This document shows, one piece after another, positions 58,014-64,000 of a stretch of DNA of 64,000 nucleotides. The notes beneath the pieces are model-generated. The model saw only the letters and a list, made by a program, of their open reading frames with translations. It searched no databases and was not told the DNA's origin. Position numbers and translations under genes: made by a program. Position 1 is the stretch's first letter; each line of letters starts with the position of its first letter. Origin of the DNA: Clostridiales bacterium (GTDB lineage Bacteria > Bacillota > Clostridia > Saccharofermentanales > Saccharofermentanaceae); NCBI GenBank assembly GCA_017617995.1, contig JAFZVE010000038.1:124001-188000 (forward strand), written 5' to 3'.

Positions 58014-58042
58014 TTGACAATCCCGTAAATGTGGTCTAGCAT
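58014..58042 (+). promoter_or_regulatory. Promoter of plsC
   Basis: A consensus TTGACA (58014-58019) and TAGCAT (58037-58042) are 17 bases apart on the plus strand, 34 bases ahead of the plsC start. Confidence 0.6.
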
Positions 58043-58076
58043 ATCGTAAGAAGATAATGGTATGAGGAGAATCATC

Positions 58077-58805
58077 ATGTCATCGAACGAAAAAGGATCC
58101 GTCCAGGCACACTCTGCCGAGGACCTGAATAAGAAATACCCGACACCGCGTGGATTTACCGGTTTCTTCTGGTACCACGTGTCGATGGCGATCACGAAGA
58201 TCCTCGTCAAGCTCCGTCCGGGCGAGAAGGAGAATATCCCGAAGGAAAGCCCGTACGTGATCTGCTCGAATCACCAGACCTATGCGGATGGCATGTGGAT
58301 CATGAGTATGCTCCCGAGGAAACACAGGAAAGTATTCTGTGCCCTCGCCGCTTCCGATCTTGAGACAGACTACGGCCGACTCGGCCGCGTCATGATGCAT
58401 GTCGGCCGAGGCATCGCCATCGACCGTTTCGGCAATCCGGTCAGAGGTCTCATCAAAGCAAAGAAGGAAGTCGAGAACGGCAACATCATCCTCGTCCACC
58501 CCGAGGGAACGAGAACACATGACGGTCATCTCGGCGAGTTTAAGGATGGTGCCGCTTACATCGCCATCAAGGCTGATGTGCCGCTTCTCCCCGTCTACAT
58601 CGAAGGTGGATATCAGGCCTGGTCGCGCCACATGAAGCGTCCCCAGACATGGGACAAGAAGAACCACAGAAGAAAGAGGATCACCATCCATTTCGGAAAG
58701 CCCCTGATTCCGGACCATTTCGGAAAAGACGCGCATCAGATGACCGACGCGGTCCTGAGCTGGATGAAGGATATGGAAGCGAAGGATGTAAATCTCCAGA
58801 ACTAA
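58077..58805 (+). CDS. plsC: 1-acyl-sn-glycerol-3-phosphate acyltransferase (PlsC family)
   Basis: 242 aa. Motif I is ICSNHQTYADG (NHxxxxD), motif III is ILVHPEGTRTHDG and motif IV is PLLPVYIEG. The enzyme acylates lysophosphatidic acid at the membrane to make phosphatidic acid. Start chosen at 58077, with AGGAG 7 bases upstream; the ATG 15 bases earlier contains that site. It forms a divergent pair with the acyl ligase and may share its operator. A plus-strand terminator follows. Confidence 0.9.
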   Translation: MSSNEKGSVQAHSAEDLNKKYPTPRGFTGFFWYHVSMAITKILVKLRPGEKENIPKESPYVICSNHQTYADGMWIMSMLPRKHRKVFCALAASDLETDYGRLGRVMMHVGRGIAIDRFGNPVRGLIKAKKEVENGNIILVHPEGTRTHDGHLGEFKDGAAYIAIKADVPLLPVYIEGGYQAWSRHMKRPQTWDKKNHRRKRITIHFGKPLIPDHFGKDAHQMTDAVLSWMKDMEAKDVNLQN

Positions 58806-58840
58806 ACACGAGAAAAAAGTGCATTTCGAGAAGAAAAGCG

Positions 58841-58874
58841 AAAGCCGGTCGGAGCAGATCCTGCCGGCTTTTTT
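58841..58874 (+). terminator. Terminator of plsC
   Basis: AAGCCGG (58842-58848) pairs with CCGGCTT (58864-58870) and is followed by a run of T. It could also work partly on the minus strand for the convergent kinase gene, since an A-run lies at the other side. Confidence 0.75.
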
Positions 58875-58900
58875 GTAAGTCTCATTTACTCTTCGCACAT

Positions 58901-59869
58901 TCAGGAGAAGAATGCGAGCTGGATCGCCTTCGGCACGACCTCATAGCGGATCTTATGTCCGAAGAAATCTTCACCGTCGTAATTTCCCTGCATCTGCAGA
59001 TTACTGTCCAGCGAAGAGAAGATCCCGCTCGTCGAACGGTAGATCGTGAAACCCTTCTTCCCGATATGCTTCCCCTTCTTGTATTGAAGGAGGCGGGAGA
59101 AAGCTTTCGTCCTCGACATGTGATCGACGATACAGACATCAAGTACACCATCATCGATCTGGGCCTGCGGAGCCGGACAGAAACCTCCGCCGTAGTAACG
59201 CCCGTTACTGATACTGACGAGCGAATACGGGATGCCTTTCTTCTCGATCATCTCGCCGTTTTCGAGCTCGATCGAATAGTCCATGGCATAGCGCCAGCCG
59301 TTCAACATACACGAGACCGCCGCGAAAGAATAGGCGTTGTTCCGGAAGAACAGGCTCTTCGGATGCTTCGCGACGATACGCTTCGCCTTGGCCTGCACCT
59401 GCGTATCGAGTCCCATCGATGCGATATTCAGACTATAGCGGCTCCAGAAAGGAAGATGGTTTCCCATCAGGTCATAGCTGTCGATACGCAGAAGATCGAT
59501 CGGTTTGATCATCGGCTGCTCGAGCCGCTCGAGGATCGACAGAGGTTTCTTATAGATGTCCTTGGGATAGATCGTGCGGGCAAAATCGTTGCCGGTACCT
59601 AACGGGATGACCGCCATCGGGGAATTCCGGAACGCGAGGGCATTCGCGATCTCATGGACCGTCCCGTCTCCGCCGCACGCGAAGATGATGCACTCGGAAC
59701 CATACTTCTCCGAGTAGGTCACAGCCAGTTCTTCTGCGTGATTGGCATGCTCGGTATAGACGATCTTCGACTTATTCCGAAGGTCTCTCGGAAGATCGGC
59801 AACGGCTCTCTCCAGAGCTCTTTTCCTCTTCTTGTGGATATTGGAATTGACGATGAAGATATACTGCAA
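58901..59869 (-). CDS. Diacylglycerol kinase-family lipid kinase (DagK/YegS type)
   Basis: 322 aa. The nucleotide-binding motif is FACGGDGTVHEIANAL, followed by IPLGTGNDFARTIY and the C-terminal lobe, with FFGHKIRYEV near the end. Family members phosphorylate diacylglycerol or related lipids at the membrane. Start is TTG with GGGGAAG 6 bases upstream, directly after the acp stop; no ATG fits. It is third in a MarR-acp-kinase operon. Confidence 0.87.
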   Translation of the reverse strand: MQYIFIVNSNIHKKRKRALERAVADLPRDLRNKSKIVYTEHANHAEELAVTYSEKYGSECIIFACGGDGTVHEIANALAFRNSPMAVIPLGTGNDFARTIYPKDIYKKPLSILERLEQPMIKPIDLLRIDSYDLMGNHLPFWSRYSLNIASMGLDTQVQAKAKRIVAKHPKSLFFRNNAYSFAAVSCMLNGWRYAMDYSIELENGEMIEKKGIPYSLVSISNGRYYGGGFCPAPQAQIDDGVLDVCIVDHMSRTKAFSRLLQYKKGKHIGKKGFTIYRSTSGIFSSLDSNLQMQGNYDGEDFFGHKIRYEVVPKAIQLAFFS

Positions 59870-59872
59870 TTC

Positions 59873-60178
59873 TTACTTCCCCGCTTCGTGGATCATATCC
59901 ACCACATCCCCGATGGACTGGATCTTCTCGATCGCTTCATCCGGGATACGGATCTTAAACATCGACTCGAGGTCGACCACCATCTCATAGAGCTGCAGCG
60001 AATCCAGAGGCAGTTCCTCAAAGATCATCGTATCAGAAGAAAGGCCGTCCTTCGGCATATTCAGAAGTTCCGACAGCATATCGGTAATGGTATTGAAAAT
60101 GTCTTCTTTCTCGAAACTGATCGGGGCCGGTGCTTCCGATGCCTTGTTATCTTTATCCGTCTTCTTAGAAACTGCCAT
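59873..60178 (-). CDS. Acyl carrier protein
   Basis: 101 aa. The phosphopantetheine Ser60 lies in EELPLDSLQLYEM. The helical bundle is normal, with an N-terminal extension of about 22 polar residues that is not usual in AcpP. It carries acyl chains as thioesters. It sits between a MarR regulator (2-base gap) and a lipid kinase (3-base gap), away from a fatty-acid synthase cluster. It may therefore be a dedicated ACP for the nearby acyl ligase and acyltransferase. Confidence 0.85.
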   Translation of the reverse strand: MAVSKKTDKDNKASEAPAPISFEKEDIFNTITDMLSELLNMPKDGLSSDTMIFEELPLDSLQLYEMVVDLESMFKIRIPDEAIEKIQSIGDVVDMIHEAGK

Positions 60179-60180
60179 CC

Positions 60181-60678
60181 TTATACCTCCGTATCGTCAC
60201 GGACGATCTTTTTATACTGGTCACCATTGCTGTATTTCGTATACTGTTCCTCGACAAAAGCATCGATCTCGGCGATCGTTCGAGCGAGGATCTTCCTCTC
60301 TTCTTCGGAGAGCGGATCCATGATCCGCTTGACGAGTACTCTGTGGAACTTGGAATGCATACGGTATGCGAGTTTTCCCTGACGTGTGAGCGAGATGCGG
60401 ACGATCCGTCGGTCCTTCGTATCGCGCTGGCGCTCGACGTATTCCTTCTTTACCAGGCGGTCGACGGAGACCGTGAGGGTGCCGACCGTTATCCCGAGGA
60501 TATTGGCCGTCTCGGTCATCGTTCTGGCTTCGTATGGGCCGATCGCATTTAGAGTATGGAGCTCCGCGATGGACAGGTCCGAAAAGTATCCCTTCGAGAG
60601 GGCCATTTCTTCGGTAAGTAAAACGTTATCAAATATATGCAGCAGGCTTTCCGCAAAATCCTGTTCGATCGCATCCAT
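60181..60678 (-). CDS. MarR-family regulator, FabT-like by context
   Basis: 165 aa. A winged helix-turn-helix (about 40-115) has TMTETANILGITVGTLTVSV as recognition region and VERQRDTKDRRIVRISLTRQ as the wing; flanking helices form the dimer. It is encoded directly ahead of acp. FabT, a MarR regulator of fatty-acid synthesis that uses acyl-ACP as corepressor, has a similar link to acp. The palindrome at 57926-57942 matches a FabT-type operator. The assignment as FabT is inferred. Confidence 0.85.
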   Translation of the reverse strand: MDAIEQDFAESLLHIFDNVLLTEEMALSKGYFSDLSIAELHTLNAIGPYEARTMTETANILGITVGTLTVSVDRLVKKEYVERQRDTKDRRIVRISLTRQGKLAYRMHSKFHRVLVKRIMDPLSEEERKILARTIAEIDAFVEEQYTKYSNGDQYKKIVRDDTEV

Positions 60679-60710
60679 TTTTCTACTCCTCCTCGGTTAC
60701 ACACATGAAA

Positions 60711-60739
60711 ATTTTACACGAAAGCCGTCGAAAATACAA
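60711..60739 (-). promoter_or_regulatory. Promoter of the MarR-acp-kinase operon
   Basis: TTGTAT (60734-60739) and TAAAAT (60711-60716) lie 17 bases apart on the minus strand, about 33 bases ahead of the MarR start. No FabT-like palindrome overlaps it. Confidence 0.55.
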
Positions 60740-60757
60740 CTTTACAGGTGTTTCCTC

Positions 60758-61516
60758 TCAGTTATTGGCAAAGTCCTCGAACTTTCGGATCTTCGCCTGA
60801 TCGATCGGGATGACCTTCGGGTAATTTCCTGCGTAAAGTCCCGTGCGGATCACGCGGGTATTGTCCGCGACATCTTTTTCCATGCCGCAGAAAGTATGAA
60901 GACTACTGAGGATCAGGTCCGGACGGACGTTCTTCTCCGAGCCGGCACTGGCGAAAAACTCGACCGAATCGGGATCTTCGTCCTCGGACTTTACGATCTT
61001 CAGAAGAAGCGGACGGATGTCGGTCTGCTTCTCTTTTCCCTTACTGATCTTCGTGACGATCAGGGTCTCCATCCCCATCGCCTGCTCCATCGCAGCGCGG
61101 ATCCCCGTCGCCTCGAAGCGGTACGTGGCTGTTGTCACGATCGACATGATGCTGTCCTTCGGTTCGGGGATCTCCTTCGATCTTATGATCCGAAGTCCCT
61201 CCGGCAGGCACGCATTCATCTGCTCCGCAAAAAGCACCGGATCGTAACTTCGATCAAGCGATACGTCCAGGTAGTCGCATCTCGTCTCGATGCCTACACC
61301 GAGAGGAAGCGCGAAGACCATCATAGGACGCGGGTTATAGCCTTGGGAATAAAGGATCGGAAGTTCCGCTCTTCTCGCTGCGCGTTCGAAGCACGTCATG
61401 AGGTCGAGGTGGCCGAGGTAGACCGTCGCCCCTTCACGCGAGAAACTCGCGCGCTGGACGTACGCCTTCTGATGCGGCTGTAAGGTCATCTTCTTTTCCA
61501 GTTCACTCTGCAGCAT
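60758..61516 (-). CDS. TIGR03936 / DUF2344 radical-SAM-associated protein
   Basis: 252 aa. It begins with the family pattern of a Y..R..F...G...YLGHLDLMTCFERA segment (visible as YLGHLDLMTCFERAARR), and SQGYNPRPMMVFALPLGVG follows. Family members are always found next to, or fused to, the large radical SAM protein encoded just upstream. Their reaction is unknown. Start at 61516 has AGGAGG 7-9 bases upstream; it overlaps the partner gene by 14 bases. Confidence 0.87.
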   Translation of the reverse strand: MLQSELEKKMTLQPHQKAYVQRASFSREGATVYLGHLDLMTCFERAARRAELPILYSQGYNPRPMMVFALPLGVGIETRCDYLDVSLDRSYDPVLFAEQMNACLPEGLRIIRSKEIPEPKDSIMSIVTTATYRFEATGIRAAMEQAMGMETLIVTKISKGKEKQTDIRPLLLKIVKSEDEDPDSVEFFASAGSEKNVRPDLILSSLHTFCGMEKDVADNTRVIRTGLYAGNYPKVIPIDQAKIRKFEDFANN

Positions 61517-63488
61517 CTTCGGCACCTCCTTCCGAGGGAATCGGTTCTGCCGGCGTTTCTGTTGTTGCGGTATCATTCGCAGTCGTGGCGGCTCTCTTTG
61601 CGAAGCACTCGCCTACGCCGAATGCCGCGGCGCCGCAGCCGGAGCAGTGTTCCCGGCAGGACGGGGTAGTCTTTTCTTCGTGTGCCTTATGCCGTTCCGA
61701 AAGGAGGAACTTCTTACTGACGCCCACGCTGATGTGATCCCACGGGAGGATCTCTTCCTCAGAAAATTCACGCGAGAAATCTTCGATCGTAAGGCCATGC
61801 TTCTCGAGGATCTCGACCCATTCATTCAGACGGAAGTGATCGTCCCAAGCATCGAAATAATGCCCGGCCTGATATCCTTCGAGAAGAACTGGCGCTAGTC
61901 TTCTATCACCTCTGGCGAGCACGACTTCCCATACCGAGGAATCGAAATCGTGCCATGCATAGTGGATATTTCTGGAGCGCATATTGTCCTTAAGAAGTCT
62001 CTGCTTACGCATCAGTTCTTCCTTCGTATTCTGCGGTTCCCACTGAAACGGCGTAAAGGGCTTCGGGATAAAGAGAGAGGTACTGACCGTGATATCGAGA
62101 CGGCGCATACGCTGACCGGTCTCTCTTCCCACATCGAAGTAGAGCTTCTCGATCCGCTTGGCAAGATCGGCGATACCGAGCACATCTTCATCCGTCTCGG
62201 TCGGAAGACCCAGCATGAAGTAGAGCTTTACGGTGCTCCATCCGCCCATAAAGGCCAAGCGCAGCGCCGAGAAGATATCTTCTTCCTTAATGTTCTTGTT
62301 AATGACATCGCGAAGTCTCTGTGTTCCTGCTTCCGGCGCAAATGTCAGGCCGGATTTTCTCGTAGACTGGACCTTCTCCATGAGGTCGAGGGAGAACGAG
62401 TCGAGTCGAAGAGACGGAAGCGAAAGGCTCGTGTGGTGCCCTTCAAAAGTCGTCAGAAGATTCTCCGCCAGTTCCGGAAAACACGTATAGTCCGAGGTCG
62501 CAAGAGAAAGAAGACCCATCTCGTCATAACCCGTATTCTTCTCAAGAAGTCTTCCCTGCTCGCAGAGTACATTTACTGACTTTTCACGTACCGGACGGTA
62601 GATGAATCCCGCCTGGCAGAAACGGCATCCGCGGATACAGCCACGGAAGACCTCGAGATAGGAACGGTCATGTACGACACGCAGATTCGAGACGACCGGT
62701 GCGGTCGGATACGAACAGGTATCGAGATCGGAGATGATGCGCTTCCGGATCGACTTCTTCACGGTATCATCGGCCGGAACGACCTGCGCCCCAGTGCCTT
62801 TCGAGTAGGAACAGGTATATAGTGACGGGACATAGACGCCGTCGATCGTATCGCAATTACGGAGAAGCTGCTCGCGGGAGATCGGGGTATCTGTGCCTTT
62901 CGCGAGTTTATATTCGCGGATCTTCTCACAAACCTGAAGGATCATCTCCTCGCCTTCGCCCATCATGACGATGTCGAAGAAATCGGCCATCGGCTCGATG
63001 TTATAGGTCACGGGGCCGCCGCAGCAGATGACAGGATCATCCTGCCCTCTATCCTTCGAAAGGAAGGGGATCTTCCCGAGATCGAGCATCTGCAGGACAT
63101 TCGTGTAGCACATCTCGTAGCCGAGCGTGAAACCCAGCACGTCGAAATCGCAAAGAGGCGTCTTCGTCTCCTGGGAGTAAAGCGTGATATTCTTCTCCCG
63201 CAGGATCTTATCCATATCGAGCCATGGAGAAAAAGCACGCTCGCACGCGACAAAATCACTGTCGTTCAGGACGTGGTAGAGGATCTGCAGCGCGAGATTA
63301 CTCATGCCGATCTCATAGATATCCGGGAAGCAGAACGCGAAGCGGACGTAGGAGGTCTTCCCCGTCTTCTCCAGTTCTTCCATCATGTCTTCCTTGATAA
63401 TGGCATTAAACTCGCCGCCCACGTATCTGGCCGGGCTTTCGACCTGCATGAGGTCGGATTTACTAAGCGGTACAGGATATTGTCTCAT
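61503..63488 (-). CDS. TIGR03960-type B12-binding-like radical SAM protein
   Basis: 661 aa. The N-terminal part starts with SPARYVGGEFN as in the family and has a degenerate cobalamin-binding-like domain (about 90-200). The radical SAM core carries the cluster motif GCIRGCRFCQAGF, followed by RPVREKSVN. The C-terminus has extra cysteines, CREHCSGCG. In many Bacteria this gene lies by rng and ribosomal protein genes. Here it is with its TIGR03936 partner only. An RNA- or ribosome-related modification is often suspected but not proven. Confidence 0.9.
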   Translation of the reverse strand: MRQYPVPLSKSDLMQVESPARYVGGEFNAIIKEDMMEELEKTGKTSYVRFAFCFPDIYEIGMSNLALQILYHVLNDSDFVACERAFSPWLDMDKILREKNITLYSQETKTPLCDFDVLGFTLGYEMCYTNVLQMLDLGKIPFLSKDRGQDDPVICCGGPVTYNIEPMADFFDIVMMGEGEEMILQVCEKIREYKLAKGTDTPISREQLLRNCDTIDGVYVPSLYTCSYSKGTGAQVVPADDTVKKSIRKRIISDLDTCSYPTAPVVSNLRVVHDRSYLEVFRGCIRGCRFCQAGFIYRPVREKSVNVLCEQGRLLEKNTGYDEMGLLSLATSDYTCFPELAENLLTTFEGHHTSLSLPSLRLDSFSLDLMEKVQSTRKSGLTFAPEAGTQRLRDVINKNIKEEDIFSALRLAFMGGWSTVKLYFMLGLPTETDEDVLGIADLAKRIEKLYFDVGRETGQRMRRLDITVSTSLFIPKPFTPFQWEPQNTKEELMRKQRLLKDNMRSRNIHYAWHDFDSSVWEVVLARGDRRLAPVLLEGYQAGHYFDAWDDHFRLNEWVEILEKHGLTIEDFSREFSEEEILPWDHISVGVSKKFLLSERHKAHEEKTTPSCREHCSGCGAAAFGVGECFAKRAATTANDTATTETPAEPIPSEGGAEDAAE

Positions 63489-63578
63489 TTGTGTCAGGCA
63501 CTTCTCCTTGATCTTCGTTCCTCCTATTTTACAGCAAAACGGCGGTATTGTCCTATATGCTTCAGAAGGTGGATAAGA

Positions 63579-63584
63579 TATAAT
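63579..63584 (+). promoter_or_regulatory. Candidate -10 element of the DUF4259 gene
   Basis: A perfect TATAAT on the plus strand, 35 bases ahead of the start codon at 63620. No good -35 element is seen. Confidence 0.4.
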
Positions 63585-63619
63585 GATTTCAAGTCTTATA
63601 GAAGAAGGAAGGTGGAATC

Positions 63620-64000
63620 ATGGGAGCCTGGGGACCGGGAATCTTTTCAAACGACGCCGCACTGGATGTACGGGAAACGTATGTCGGAAAACTGAAGATG
63701 GGTGCGACCGATGAGGAAGCCCTTTCATTCGTGCAGTCCGAACTCGCGGATTACCTCAATGACGAGGAGGATGCGATCGACTTCTGGCTGTGCCTCTCTT
63801 CGATCCTTTTCGACTATGGACGACTCACGGATGAGGTCAAGGATAAGGCTCTTTCGATCATCGAGAAGGGCGACGATTTCCGCTGGGAAAAGTACGACCT
63901 CAAGAAGCGGGCCAAGGCACTCTCGGACCTGAAAGAGAAGCTTCTGTCCACACAGCCGGAGCGGAAGAAAATCTCGGTCATGAAGCCTGTGGTGTGCAAA
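63620..64000 (+). CDS. DUF4259 domain protein, 3' end cut by the window
   Basis: 127 codons are open to the last base of the window with no stop. The N-terminus MGAWGPGIFSNDAALDVRET is the hallmark of the DUF4259 family (MGxWGxGxFxNDxAxD). The visible part is acidic and helical with no membrane segment. The start has GGAAGGTGG 4-8 bases upstream. The family is widespread and uncharacterised. It is divergent from the radical SAM gene. Confidence 0.85.
   Translation, partial: MGAWGPGIFSNDAALDVRETYVGKLKMGATDEEALSFVQSELADYLNDEEDAIDFWLCLSSILFDYGRLTDEVKDKALSIIEKGDDFRWEKYDLKKRAKALSDLKEKLLSTQPERKKISVMKPVVCK

Overview
The window reads as chromosome of a Gram-positive, probably anaerobic bacterium of the Bacillota, class Clostridia. 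Evidence: an AddAB recombination nuclease, Mini-RNase III next to cysS and rlmB, the rpiB-upp-atp gene order, an S-box (SAM-I) riboswitch on metK, AGGAGG-type ribosome binding sites, TTGACA/TATAAT promoters, Rnf-type subunits and a clostridial-style Flp1/Tad locus with an FHA partner. By eye the base composition is moderate to slightly G+C-rich. I cannot name the genus. No insertion sequence, prophage or CRISPR array was seen, and coding is dense with many 1-17 base overlaps.

Layout: 1-3054 (+) is the end of a MoxR ATPase / DUF58 / membrane protein operon. 3075-8481 (-) carries a ROK sugar kinase, clpX, trigger factor and a SHOCT membrane protein. A tRNA-Arg(ACG) follows at 8717-8793. 8851-15241 (-) is a two-component system wrapped around three related ABC-2 ATPases and two permeases, likely peptide-antibiotic sensing and resistance. 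15279-24083 (-) holds a lipoprotein, rlmB, mrnC, cysS, cysE, a 6S RNA, comF, a RecD-like helicase and riboswitch-controlled metK. 24492-29660 (+) is a short Tad pilus locus, preceded by two Spo0A-box-like sites just upstream of a promoter.

29657-38560 (-) is atpC-D-G-A-F-E-B read from its 3' end, preceded by upp, rpiB and proA. There is no separate delta gene: the C-terminal delta domain is fused to the front of the alpha subunit. 38561-38989 is an A+T-rich stretch with a cluster of DnaA-box-like sites. 38990-46824 (-) holds an rRNA methyltransferase, a strongly altered Rnf-like operon (rnfC, rnfD, rnfG and an apparent rnfE-rnfA fusion, no rnfB), rpoD and a zinc-ribbon protein. 46986-48451 has tadA (+) and a second sigma-70 factor (-). 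48651-55953 is addA/addB. 55977-60678 is a lipid block: AMP-dependent acyl ligase, PlsC, diacylglycerol kinase, acyl carrier protein and a MarR regulator, with a FabT-like operator in the divergent promoter region. 60758-63488 is a radical-SAM pair, and 63620-64000 is the start of a DUF4259 gene cut by the window edge.

The most unusual content is bioenergetic. The Rnf-like operon keeps the membrane scaffold and the 4Fe-4S RnfC, but appears to have lost RnfB, the RnfD flavin threonine and the conserved intramembrane cysteines. Nearby, the ATP synthase has a rebuilt stator link (delta-CTD fused to alpha).
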